20,480 nucleotides of DNA from Selenomonas sp. (lineage in GTDB: Bacteria; Bacillota; Negativicutes; Selenomonadales; Selenomonadaceae). The stretch is from contig DOYB01000201.1 of assembly GCA_003518745.1 (NCBI GenBank), forward strand, positions 1-20,480, in the 5' to 3' direction. Below the pieces are notes generated by a model. The model was not told where the DNA came from and searched no databases. It saw nothing but the letters and a program-made list of their open reading frames with translations. This document shows positions 8,540 through 15,586 of this stretch, in pieces. Every line of letters starts with the position of its first letter. Positions within the stretch are counted from its first letter, which is position 1. Both the position numbers and the translations under genes were made by a program.

Positions 8540-8680
8540 TGACCACCCCGCCCTTCGGGCACCCCTCCACAGGAGGGGAATCCCGTAAAATTAGGGGCCG
8601 TGAAGAAAGCACGCACGATTCGCCTAACACCTCATCCACCGCTCCGCGATCCCCCTTCCCCTCAAAGGGAAGGCTTTTGT
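8540..8680. repeat. Hairpin-rich element resembling dispersed intergenic repeats
   Basis: GC-rich and highly structured, unlike its flanks. It has three hairpins: GCCC-TTC-GGGC (8550-8560), CCCCTCC-ACA-GGAGGGG (8562-8578) and CCTTCCC-N6-GGGAAGG (8654-8673). Phrases of this type occur as dispersed non-coding repeats in many Firmicutes/Negativicutes genomes (recognition from memory). The minus-strand open frame across it (8520-8789) is the usual spurious translation of such elements. Only one copy is in this window, so its repetitive nature is inferred. Confidence 0.55.
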
Positions 8681-8814
8681 GGACGTAGTGCGATTTATGA
8701 AACGAACGTGATTGAATTCGCAATACTACTGTACAATCGAATCGTTTCCTATTAAAATAATAGTAGAATCGTGTAAACGACCAAATCAACAGTTACAGCT
8801 TGGAGGTGAAACAA
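8681..8814 (+). promoter_or_regulatory. Upstream region of the small secreted-protein gene
   Basis: AT-rich stretch after the hairpin element. It holds an inverted repeat CTATTA-AAA-TAATAG near 8749-8763 and a possible weak promoter TGTACA-17-TAAAAT (about 8729-8757). The ribosome site GGAGGTGA (8802-8809) precedes ATG 8815. Nothing else is seen here. Confidence 0.35.
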
Positions 8815-9123
8815 ATGAGAGTTCCTTTTTGCTTAATGACAGGTATTGCCCTTATCGCGGCCATATTGATTTTTTCCGCGGCCGATGCGGCAGTTATGCC
8901 GGAATATAATAGCGGTCGGCAGGATATTGCCGGCTTAAATTCAAAAGCGCCTTCAACATGCCGCGGTTTCGAAATTGAAACGAATGGTGACACGTGTCTG
9001 ATTGAACCCCTTTCCCGTACCACCGAATATCCCCACTATCGTCCGCCGCAGGCTGCATCCTATCCTTCAGCGAAACCGCCCTCCTCTGAGAAAAAACCGG
9101 AGTCGGATAATGATAGGAAATAA
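8815..9123 (+). CDS. Small secreted protein of unknown function
   Basis: 102 residues, the only clear plus-strand gene. ATG 8815 is chosen because GGAGGTGA lies 5 bases upstream; a TTG at 8800 would overlap that site. The N-terminus is a typical signal peptide (MRVPFCLMTGIALIAAILIF then SAADA-AV), probably cut after ADA. The mature part, about 77 residues, has two cysteines (STCRGF, DTCLIEP) that could form a disulfide. Its tail is rich in Pro, Ser, Lys and charged residues (PPSSEKKPESDNDRK) and probably disordered. I recognise no family. It is convergent with the HAD gene and follows a repeat element, so it may be a poorly conserved accessory gene. Confidence 0.65.
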   Translation: MRVPFCLMTGIALIAAILIFSAADAAVMPEYNSGRQDIAGLNSKAPSTCRGFEIETNGDTCLIEPLSRTTEYPHYRPPQAASYPSAKPPSSEKKPESDNDRK

Positions 9124-9168
9124 GCTCAACATGGTAGAAAGACAACGAAATGGGCGATAGCTGGCTTC

Positions 9169-9852
9169 TCACAACCCGCAGTATGACTGAAGTACCCCGT
9201 CCGTATAGCAGGTAAAGGCTTCACCGTCATATACTTCCTTGGAACCTGCTTTCCAGATGGCGCGGATACCTATTTTCTTGGCACCCTCCACATCTTTCCT
9301 GAGATTGTCACCTATCATGACAGCTTCATTATGAGCTGCCTCTAGCTTGGCAAGGGTCAGCTCAAACATTTTCCTGTCCGGCTTTTCCACCCCCGCCTCC
9401 TCGCTGGTGACTATGGCATCAAAATATTTTGCGATTCCAAGCCTGCGTATTTTACGGTACTGCGTCGCGGCAGTCATATCTGTGCAAAGTCCCAGTTTCA
9501 ACTCTTTTGCCTTAACCGCCCGCAGGAATTCCTCCGCCCCGTCGAAAAGACACATTCCATCCAATGCCGCGTTCCAATAGGCCTCATATATTTCCTCCGC
9601 ATGTTCAAAGGGGGAGCGCCCCAAATACTCCAGAGCATGCTGAATATAAAACAGTCGATGGTGCTGGGCTGCAGAAACCTTCAATATCTCCTTAGTACGA
9701 GCCTTGCCCCGAAGCCAGGCCTCCTCCCACTCCTGCCGTGAAAGCTCCAATACATCACTGCCAAAACGAATGGCCGCCTCCTCACCGCGCCGATACGCGG
9801 CAGAGGCATCATACAAGGTATCGTCCAAATCCATGAGAATCGCCTTAAGCAT
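9169..9852 (-). CDS. HAD-superfamily hydrolase (YjjG/pyrophosphatase-like phosphatase)
   Basis: 227 residues with all four HAD motifs: DLDDTLYD (nucleophile Asp8, acid Asp10), LCTDMT (Thr124), the Lys of EKPDRKMF (Lys157), and GDNLRKDV (Asp182, Asp187). The helical cap between motifs I and II (about 16-95) places it in subfamily I, like YjjG nucleotidases and phosphoglycolate-type phosphatases. The substrate cannot be told from sequence. ATG 9852 has AAAGGGGAT about 6 bases upstream. It is a monocistronic-looking gene downstream of the tRNA terminator. The 45-base gap to the convergent secreted-protein gene shows no clear terminator. Confidence 0.88.
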   Translation of the reverse strand: MLKAILMDLDDTLYDASAAYRRGEEAAIRFGSDVLELSRQEWEEAWLRGKARTKEILKVSAAQHHRLFYIQHALEYLGRSPFEHAEEIYEAYWNAALDGMCLFDGAEEFLRAVKAKELKLGLCTDMTAATQYRKIRRLGIAKYFDAIVTSEEAGVEKPDRKMFELTLAKLEAAHNEAVMIGDNLRKDVEGAKKIGIRAIWKAGSKEVYDGEAFTCYTDGVLQSYCGL

Positions 9853-9911
9853 TATTTATCCCCTTTCTTGCAGTTGACTATTTCTTGATGAATTTATGTA
9901 TACGCGCTAAG

Positions 9912-9945
9912 CAAAAAGGCTCCACGGCAATAACCGTGCAGCCTT
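9912..9945 (-). terminator. Rho-independent terminator after tRNA-Arg
   Basis: Minus strand: AAGGCT-G-CACGG, loop TTATTG, CCGTG-G-AGCCTT, then a T-run. The stem is 11 bp with one G-G mismatch. It begins 11 bases after the tRNA CCA end, so it terminates the tRNA transcript and separates it from the HAD gene. Confidence 0.9.
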
Positions 9946-9955
9946 GAATTTTCTA

Positions 9956-10030
9956 TGGTGCGCTCGGCGGGAGTCGAACCCACGCTTTCAGCTCCGGAGG
10001 CTAACGTCCTATCCACTGGACTACGAGCGC
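9956..10030 (-). tRNA. tRNA-Arg (anticodon CCG), CCA encoded
   Basis: 75 bases with encoded CCA. The acceptor stem is a perfect 7 bp (GCGCTCG with CGAGCGC) with discriminator A. The D-arm contains AGTCCAGTGGATAGGA. The anticodon loop is CTCCGGA, giving CCG, which reads the Arg codon CGG. The T-arm has GGGTTCGACTCCC. It is flanked by its own promoter upstream and a terminator downstream, so it is a single-tRNA transcription unit. Confidence 0.97.
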
Positions 10031-10045
10031 TTTAGATACCGTACT

Positions 10046-10075
10046 ATCTTAACATAAATAAACATTAAAATGCAA
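10046..10075 (-). promoter_or_regulatory. Sigma70-like promoter of tRNA-Arg
   Basis: Minus strand: TTGCAT (10075-10070), 18-base spacer, TAAGAT (10051-10046). Transcription would start about 7-9 bases before the tRNA 5' end. It lies in the 95-base gap after the recG stop, which otherwise shows no clear terminator. Confidence 0.7.
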
Positions 10076-10125
10076 GGGATTTTTCAGAAAAGTTTTAGAC
10101 ATAACCAGCTCTGTAAGATGAAAAA

Positions 10126-12189
10126 TCAGGTTTCATTGATATGGAAGAACTCTTTTCCATACTGCATTGACAGAGCGTTCTTGATGAAACGCAGGTCTTC
10201 ACTGCGTTCCACGGTCTCCAACGCGGCTTGTCTGGCCTCCATCAATATATCAACATCCTGCAGCACATTTGCTATCTTCAGATCAGGCAGTCCATGCTGA
10301 CCGGAACCGAAAAACTGCCCCGGTCCCCTGAGCTTCAAATCCGCCTCTGCCAATAGAAATCCATCTGACGTGGTTTCCAGTATCTTGAGCCTCTCCTGTG
10401 CATTGCCGGATCTGCTGTCGGATATGAGTATGCAGTATGACGCATGTGTTCCCCTGCCTATTCTTCCCCGTAACTGATGCAGCTGAGCAAGGCCGAAACG
10501 ATCCGCATTCTCCACCACCATAACGCTGGCATTGGGCACGTTTACCCCCACCTCGATTACAGTAGTGGAAACAAGCAGGCTGATACGATTTTCGTAAAAA
10601 TCCTGCATTACCTGTTCCTTTTCCTGGGCCTTCATTCTGCCATGAACAAGGCCGCAGCTTATGTCGCGGAAGATTCCGTGCCTCAGCTCCTCATATATTT
10701 CCTCCGCCGAAGGAAGGGGCATTTCCTCATTCATTTCTATAAGGGGACATACTACATAGGCCTGTCTGCCGGCTGCGATTTCCTTCCTGACAAATTCATA
10801 TATCAGCTCCCTGCGTCCCCTATTCCTCACAAAGGTTCTCACAGGCTGACGCCCCGGGGGCATTTCCCGTATGAGGGAAACATCCAGATCTCCGTAAACC
10901 GTCAGCGTCATTGTTCTAGGAATCGGCGTTGCTGTCATAACCAGTACATCAGGCAGCAGGCTGCCCTTCTTTTCCAGTTCCGAGCGCTGGGCTATTCCAA
11001 AGCGGTGCTGTTCGTCGGTAATCACAAGCCCCAGCTTATTGAATACGACTGATTCCTGTATAAGGGCATGAGTGCCTATGACAATGTCTATTTCCTGCTT
11101 TTCCAGCTTTTCATACATCTCAAGCCGCTTTTTCTTTGTCAGCCTGCCTGACAGGAAGCCAATCCGAATACCAAGGGGAGCAAGCCGCTTCTCGAAGTCC
11201 TCATAGTGTTGGGAGGCAAGTATTTCAGTTGGAGCCATAAGGGCACCCTGATAGCCATTTTCCACGGTCTTGGCAAGGGCAAGCATAGCAACCGCGGTCT
11301 TGCCGGAACCCACATCCCCCTGAACCAAGCGCCTCATGGGAATCACCTTTTCCATATCCGAGGATATTTCCCGAAACACCCTTTGCTGATCTCCGGTAAG
11401 CTTGAAGGGAAGCGTATTCAGCACCTGCTTCACCAGATTACTGTTTTGGAGATGTCTGACACCCTTGCCATTATTTTGGTTCTGTTTTTTTATGACCTGA
11501 AGGCCGCACTGTATCAGATAAAGTTCTTCAAAGGCAAGCCTGCGCCTTGCCTGCTGAATATCTTTGAAATTCTTTGGGAAATGAATGGCTCTGAAGGCAG
11601 TCTGCCTGTCCATAAGACCGTACTTTTCCATTACTGCTACGGGAAGCACCTCACGGATATCAGGGAGATTTTCAAACAATGTGACCATAAGCCCCCGAAG
11701 GAACTTCTGATTCAGTTTTTCCGTGGCCGGATAAATCGGCTGTATTCCAAGGAGCGCTTCGGGAGATTCCTCATCCTCCAACAGTTGAAAGGAGGAAAGC
11801 TGGCTCATGGCAAGCTCTCCCAGTCCTCCATAGGCATAGGCCGTTTTTCCCGTTACCAGTATGCGCTTGCCAACCTTCAGCTTCTTTTTCAGGAATGACT
11901 GGTTGAACCAGGTTATCTGAATATAGCCGCTGCCATCGCTCACTATTGCCGTAAGGATGCTCATTTTCCGTCTGGCCTGTTTCTCCTGGAGTCCCGTGAT
12001 AATACCCGAAACAGTGGCAAGGCTCCCTGCCTCCAGCTGGGAAATTGGTGTCAGAACACTCTGATCCTCATAGCTTCTGGGGTACCAGGATAACAGCCCA
12101 TAAAGGTTGGAGATGCCCAGTTTCCTGAGCATCTCCGCTTTTTTAGGACCTACGCCCTTCAAATACTGTATGTCATCTGACCATTCCAA
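10126..12189 (-). CDS. recG: ATP-dependent DNA helicase RecG
   Basis: 687 residues, the usual length. RecG remodels stalled replication forks and Holliday junctions. An N-terminal wedge/OB region (about 1-250) begins with a helix-hairpin-like QYLKGVGPKKAEMLRKLG. Then come the superfamily 2 motifs: GDVGSGKT (Walker A, 291-298), TDEQHRFG (DExH box, 391-398), MTATPIPRT, and the motif VI region QLHQLRGRIGRG, followed by the RecG-typical LRGPGQFFGSGQHG. The start is TTG 12189, with GGAGG 7 bases upstream; no in-frame ATG sits at a suitable distance. It is the last gene of the aroA-cmk-plsC-recG run, 18 bases after plsC. Confidence 0.97.
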   Translation of the reverse strand: MEWSDDIQYLKGVGPKKAEMLRKLGISNLYGLLSWYPRSYEDQSVLTPISQLEAGSLATVSGIITGLQEKQARRKMSILTAIVSDGSGYIQITWFNQSFLKKKLKVGKRILVTGKTAYAYGGLGELAMSQLSSFQLLEDEESPEALLGIQPIYPATEKLNQKFLRGLMVTLFENLPDIREVLPVAVMEKYGLMDRQTAFRAIHFPKNFKDIQQARRRLAFEELYLIQCGLQVIKKQNQNNGKGVRHLQNSNLVKQVLNTLPFKLTGDQQRVFREISSDMEKVIPMRRLVQGDVGSGKTAVAMLALAKTVENGYQGALMAPTEILASQHYEDFEKRLAPLGIRIGFLSGRLTKKKRLEMYEKLEKQEIDIVIGTHALIQESVVFNKLGLVITDEQHRFGIAQRSELEKKGSLLPDVLVMTATPIPRTMTLTVYGDLDVSLIREMPPGRQPVRTFVRNRGRRELIYEFVRKEIAAGRQAYVVCPLIEMNEEMPLPSAEEIYEELRHGIFRDISCGLVHGRMKAQEKEQVMQDFYENRISLLVSTTVIEVGVNVPNASVMVVENADRFGLAQLHQLRGRIGRGTHASYCILISDSRSGNAQERLKILETTSDGFLLAEADLKLRGPGQFFGSGQHGLPDLKIANVLQDVDILMEARQAALETVERSEDLRFIKNALSMQYGKEFFHINET

Positions 12190-12207
12190 AGCAATGCCTC
12201 CAAAGCC

Positions 12208-12810
12208 TCAACGATTTAGGCTATTCTCTTTCATGGCGGCTATCCTGTCCAATATGGACTGGGAAAATGCCTCCAACTCCTCCTTATTCTTGGGATTTCC
12301 GGAAAAATACATGGGTTCTCCGTAAATAACCTTCAACTTAGGGAGAAATCCACCATTCGCCATGATTTTATCGGTACCGATTATGGCCGCCGGAACCACG
12401 GGGGCCTTGCTCTTTGAAGCTATGAGTCCTACGCCGGCCTCGGCCTTGCCTATCTCTCCCGTCTTGCTGCGAGTGCCTTCGGGAAAGAGTCCAAGGCATC
12501 TGCCCTGCTTCAATACCTGTATGGCAGACTTTATGGCTCCCATATCCGCCGCCCCGCGTTTCACAGGGAAAGCATGACAGCTTGTTATGGCCGCCCCGAA
12601 AATCGGGTTACGAAAGAGCTCTTCCTTTGCCATGTAGCTGACCTTTCGTGATATAAAGCAGGCCAGAAACGGAGGGTCCCAGTTGCTCATGTGGTTCGCC
12701 GCCAGAATCAGCGGCCCGTCCTTTGGAATATTCTCCGTTCCAACTATCTCAGCCCTGAATAACAGCTTGAAAAATACACAGAATACTACTCGAAAGAAAG
12801 CATAAACCAT
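12208..12810 (-). CDS. plsC: 1-acyl-sn-glycerol-3-phosphate acyltransferase (PlsC-type)
   Basis: 200 residues. Transfers an acyl chain to lysophosphatidic acid to make phosphatidic acid at the inner face of the membrane. One N-terminal hydrophobic anchor (about 3-18) is followed by acyltransferase motifs: NHMSNWDP (the HX4D pair His40/Asp45), FPVKRG (81-86), FPEGTRS (109-115) and VVPAAI. ATG 12810 follows the cmk stop by 4 bases and uses an AGGTGA site overlapping that stop, so translation is probably coupled. A cmk-plsC pair is common in Firmicutes, often as neighbours of DNA replication or isoprenoid genes. Confidence 0.94.
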   Translation of the reverse strand: MVYAFFRVVFCVFFKLLFRAEIVGTENIPKDGPLILAANHMSNWDPPFLACFISRKVSYMAKEELFRNPIFGAAITSCHAFPVKRGAADMGAIKSAIQVLKQGRCLGLFPEGTRSKTGEIGKAEAGVGLIASKSKAPVVPAAIIGTDKIMANGGFLPKLKVIYGEPMYFSGNPKNKEELEAFSQSILDRIAAMKENSLNR

Positions 12811-12814
12811 GAAA

Positions 12815-13471
12815 TCACCTGCACATCGCCAAAATCTTTTCCACCACTTCGTCTATGCTCAGTGATGTTGTATCAAGGAGAACCGCGTCCTCAGCCTGCA
12901 TGAGAGGCGATATCTCCCTTTCGCTGTCGGCCTTGTCCCTGGCAGCTATATCCCGCTTGATATCCTCCAGCTTGACATCATAGCCTCTTTCCTGCAGTTC
13001 CTTTGCCCGACGCATTGCGCGCTCCTCAATAGAGGCAGTGAGGAAAATCTTCACATCCGCGTTAGGCAGTACATGGGTAGCTATGTCACGGCCATCCATG
13101 AGGACAGAGCCCCGCTCCGCCATCTGGCGCTGAAGTTCCACTAGCTTTTCCCTCACAGGGCCAAGCATTGCCACCTGAGATACGATTTTGTTGATTTCGG
13201 GCGTACGGATTTCCTTCGTGACCTCCACGTCATCCACAAAGACTCTGGTTTTTCCATCCTCATACTGCAAATCTATCCGAATATCAGGCAATACGGAAAG
13301 AATCAAATCATCCGTTACCAGTTTCTTCTGCTGCAGTGTTTTCCACGCCACAGCCCTGTACATGGCTCCCGTGTCTATATAGGTAAAGCCCAGCTTCTTC
13401 GCTGCAAGCTGCGCCACCGTACTTTTCCCTGCCCCCGCGGGCCCATCAATCGCGACAACACATCTTTTCAT
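12815..13471 (-). CDS. cmk: Cytidylate kinase
   Basis: 218 residues. Phosphorylates CMP and dCMP with ATP in the cytosol. The P-loop is GPAGAGKST (10-18). TGAMYRA and the MDGRDIATHVLP segment are typical Cmk nucleotide-binding parts, and RDKADSEREISPL is the lid/insert region seen in bacterial Cmk. ATG 13471 is 15 bases after the aroA stop. The AGGGGG site is rather distant, and a palindrome ATTATG-G-CATAAT (13470-13482) overlaps the start, which might reduce initiation. Confidence 0.96.
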   Translation of the reverse strand: MKRCVVAIDGPAGAGKSTVAQLAAKKLGFTYIDTGAMYRAVAWKTLQQKKLVTDDLILSVLPDIRIDLQYEDGKTRVFVDDVEVTKEIRTPEINKIVSQVAMLGPVREKLVELQRQMAERGSVLMDGRDIATHVLPNADVKIFLTASIEERAMRRAKELQERGYDVKLEDIKRDIAARDKADSEREISPLMQAEDAVLLDTTSLSIDEVVEKILAMCR

Positions 13472-13486
13472 TATGGCATAATCCCC

Positions 13487-14779
13487 CTATTGTCCCATTA
13501 TTTCGTAAAAATCCGGATAAGATATATCCACACAATCCGCCTTTGAAATGGAAACGCCCTGTCCTGCTGCTCCGAAAACTGCCAATGACATTGCCATACG
13601 GTGATCATTCCTTGAGTCACATTCTCCGCAGCGTACTTTTCCACCACCATGCACCACAAGGCTGTCTTCCCCTGCTTCAAAGGCTCCCGGTATCAGCTTA
13701 TTGTATTCTTCAACAATTGCCTGCAGCCTGTCCGTTTCCTTCACACGAAGCTCGCCGGCTCCAGTTATTACCGTATCGCCCTTCGCAAAGGCCGCCGCAA
13801 CGGCAATCACCGGAATCTCATCAATCAGCCTTGGCATGATTTCAGCGCCAAAGCTTGTGCCATGAAGTTCCGCGGAAATTACCCTTATATCAGCAGTCTG
13901 CTCCCCTCCGCTGACGCGCTGATTGAGAAGTTCGAATCTGGCACCCATATCGCGAAGCACGTCCAATATGCCCGTTCTGGTGGGATTTACACCCACATTC
14001 TTCAACACAACATCGCTTCCCGGAAGTATGGAGGCCAGCACCAGCCAGTATGCCGCGGAGCTGATATCTCCCGGTACTTCAATGGTTTCAAGCGCGTTAA
14101 GCTCCACCGGAGGATGAAGTGTAACCGATTTTCCATGCCTTTCAAGCTCTGCTCCGAAGGCCTTCAGCATACACTCTGTATGATCTCTAGAAATATATGG
14201 TTCATGTACCGTTGTGTCTCCCTTCGCATAAAGTCCGGCAAGTAGGATTGCTGACTTTACCTGAGCACTGGCCACAGGCATTTCATATTCAATGCCATGA
14301 AGCTGCTCTGCAGGATTCAGAACCGCAATCGGCAGAAGGCTGTTTCCTCCCCTGCCGGCAATGGAAGCTCCCATTTCAGAAAGGGGTTTTATGACACGCC
14401 CCATTGGACGCTTTGAAAGGGACGCGTCTCCCGTAAAAACCGCAAAGAAGGGCTGCGGAGCCAGAAGTCCCATGAGCAGTCTAAGAGTGGTGCCGGAGTT
14501 ACCTGCATCCAATATCCCTTCAGGTTCCCTCAAGCCATTCAGTCCGTGGCCTTTGACGATCAGTTCAGTTCCTCCCGAATCCTCTATCTCCACACCCATA
14601 GCCCGCATACAGGCAGCCGTGGAAAGGCAGTCCTGCCCTCTCAGAAAGTTGGTAACCCGCACCGGACGATTTCCAAGACCTGCAAGCATAATGCTCCGAT
14701 GTGAAATTGATTTATCCCCGGGAATCGAAATCTCTCCCCGCAATCCCCGCGCAAAAGCAGGAATATTCCTAATCTCCAT
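13487..14779 (-). CDS. aroA: 3-phosphoshikimate 1-carboxyvinyltransferase (EPSP synthase)
   Basis: 430 residues, the normal length. The sixth shikimate-pathway step: joins PEP and shikimate-3-phosphate. Visible signatures: SIPGDKSISHRS (catalytic Lys23, substrate-binding Ser/Arg), DAGNSGTTLR (91-100), SAQVKSAILLAGL (171-183), LIDEIPVIAVAAA (catalytic Asp/Glu about 320-321), LRVKETDRL (344-352), NDHRMAMSL. ATG 14779 has AGGGGAA upstream. It is the first gene of the aroA-cmk-plsC-recG run, with a good promoter at 14831-14859. Confidence 0.97.
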   Translation of the reverse strand: MEIRNIPAFARGLRGEISIPGDKSISHRSIMLAGLGNRPVRVTNFLRGQDCLSTAACMRAMGVEIEDSGGTELIVKGHGLNGLREPEGILDAGNSGTTLRLLMGLLAPQPFFAVFTGDASLSKRPMGRVIKPLSEMGASIAGRGGNSLLPIAVLNPAEQLHGIEYEMPVASAQVKSAILLAGLYAKGDTTVHEPYISRDHTECMLKAFGAELERHGKSVTLHPPVELNALETIEVPGDISSAAYWLVLASILPGSDVVLKNVGVNPTRTGILDVLRDMGARFELLNQRVSGGEQTADIRVISAELHGTSFGAEIMPRLIDEIPVIAVAAAFAKGDTVITGAGELRVKETDRLQAIVEEYNKLIPGAFEAGEDSLVVHGGGKVRCGECDSRNDHRMAMSLAVFGAAGQGVSISKADCVDISYPDFYEIMGQ

Positions 14780-14830
14780 ATTATTCCCCTATTCCTGTAA
14801 AATACCAAAAGTCTTACCGGAAAACAGTAG

Positions 14831-14859
14831 CATATATTCCTTCAAAAGTAAAGTTTCAA
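14831..14859 (-). promoter_or_regulatory. Sigma70-like promoter of the aroA operon
   Basis: Minus strand: TTGAAA (14859-14854), exact 17-base spacer, TATATG (14836-14831). Predicted start near 14824 gives a leader of about 45 bases before aroA. It lies between the direct-repeat copy at 14872 and aroA, so the aroA operon does not depend on read-through from the cassette genes. Confidence 0.65.
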
Positions 14860-14871
14860 TGTTTTTTTCAC

Positions 14872-14899
14872 CTTCCTTTCAAAATATCTTTGGCAGAAT
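14872..14899 (-). repeat. 28-base imperfect direct repeat, left copy
   Basis: Matches 15440-15467 at 25 of 28 positions at an offset of 568 bases. It lies directly after the stop of the DUF4160-like gene. It ends in the same AAAGGAAG sequence that serves as ribosome site in the right copy, but no start codon follows here. Confidence 0.75.
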
Positions 14900-15169
14900 T
14901 TATCGTTTAAGTTCAGCATGCTTAAAGTGCATAACCCAAAGTGCCAGTAAACGCTCTTTGTTTTTCCTGATATACCTTAAAACTTTTGCCATGTCCTTTT
15001 TATCTACTGTACCACAATCTTTAGCAATTTCCACAGAGTCAGAAGTCAACCAGAATTTTGTTGCATTGTCAGGGTGACCTTTTGCTACATGAACATGGAC
15101 TGGCTCACTAACGCCATCCCCTTTTACAAAAAAAGTATAGCCTAAATATGAGTCAAGCAAGTCTGGCAT
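14900..15169 (-). CDS. DUF4160-like small protein
   Basis: 89 residues when started at ATG 15169. This start is preferred to ATG 15208 because GGAGAG (15179-15184) lies 9 bases upstream and members of this family begin close to LLxSxLGYTFxF. Conserved features: LGYTFFVKG, then EPVHVHVAKGHPDNATKFWL, and a C-terminal helical part with KVLRYIRKNKERLLALW. The function of DUF4160 is unknown; the genes are often in small two-gene modules suspected of toxin-antitoxin or mobile character. It overlaps the upstream gene by 17 bases. The base composition is visibly more AT-rich than the neighbouring housekeeping genes. Confidence 0.75.
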   Translation of the reverse strand: MPDLLDSYLGYTFFVKGDGVSEPVHVHVAKGHPDNATKFWLTSDSVEIAKDCGTVDKKDMAKVLRYIRKNKERLLALWVMHFKHAELKR

Positions 15170-15431
15170 TTTTATGTTCTCTCCAATCATCCCAAATAAT
15201 TGCTTCATTGACCGTTAGATATTTTTCTATGCCAAATAAATCATCCTCTGAAAAGCCAAAAGACTTCAGGCAAGTCATATCAGGCAAACGCCACTCGCAG
15301 AAATTATCTTCATGCTCGTTTTGCTCGATTCTGATTGCTAAATTATTACCGCCATCTCTATCCTCATATTCCTTCGTTACATAAACATTAAGATAAACAC
15401 CATCTTTTAATATAAAGGTTGCATATAACAT
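15153..15431 (-). CDS. Unrecognised small acidic protein paired with the DUF4160-like gene
   Basis: 92 residues. ATG 15431 has AAAGGAAG about 9 bases upstream, lying inside the direct repeat. It is soluble, without signal peptide or membrane segment, and acidic and aromatic-rich (KEYEDRDGG, NFCEWRLPDM, AIIWDDWREH). I do not recognise the family. Its stop overlaps the next gene by 17 bases, so the two are translated together. The pairing, small size, AT-rich composition and repeat-bounded setting fit an accessory module such as a toxin-antitoxin-like pair, but no motif proves it. A TATAAT hexamer (15478-15483, minus strand) upstream may be its -10 box; no good -35 is seen. Confidence 0.65.
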   Translation of the reverse strand: MLYATFILKDGVYLNVYVTKEYEDRDGGNNLAIRIEQNEHEDNFCEWRLPDMTCLKSFGFSEDDLFGIEKYLTVNEAIIWDDWREHKNARLA

Positions 15432-15439
15432 TTATAACA

Positions 15440-15467
15440 CTTCCTTTCAACATATCATTGGCGGAAT
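15440..15467 (-). repeat. 28-base imperfect direct repeat, right copy
   Basis: Partner of 14872-14899 (three mismatches). It sits just upstream of the first cassette gene and contains its ribosome site. Together the copies bracket exactly the two-gene cassette. Confidence 0.75.
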
Positions 15468-15477
15468 GAATTTTGAC

Positions 15478-15586
15478 ATTATAAAAAGCCATGGTCGATA
15501 CTTTCGTCCATGAAAATGCTTTCTCCTGCTGAAGCATTTTCTTTCTCCAGCAAATCCTCCACCTTGCGACCAATGGCCTTGTAACC
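15478..15586 (-). other. Gap with an in-frame open stretch and a 10-bp hairpin after the flavoprotein gene
   Basis: After the flavoprotein stop (15587-15589), the same frame stays open for about 35 codons to a TAA near 15481. It reads protein-like (KVEDLLEKENASAGES, then MDESIDHGFL). No start or ribosome site is seen. GAAAATGCTT (15512-15521) and AAGCATTTTC (15532-15541) form a perfect 10-bp inverted repeat that might act as a weak terminator. It could be the 3' remnant of a lost gene. Confidence 0.35.

Noticed and set aside
8520..8789. 89-residue minus-strand open frame over the hairpin element
   Set aside because: It is the typical spurious translation of a GC-rich intergenic repeat and has no ribosome site.
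9956..10030. tRNA-Arg as an integration site for a mobile element
   Set aside because: No integrase gene and no duplicated tRNA 3' end were found near it; the flanks are ordinary genes.
14872..15467. Integron gene cassettes with attC sites
   Set aside because: The flanking repeats are direct and lack the paired inverted core sites of attC, and no integrase is in the window.
15388..15573. 61-residue minus-strand open frame
   Set aside because: It overlaps the start of the better supported cassette gene, has no ribosome site, and reads as low-quality protein.
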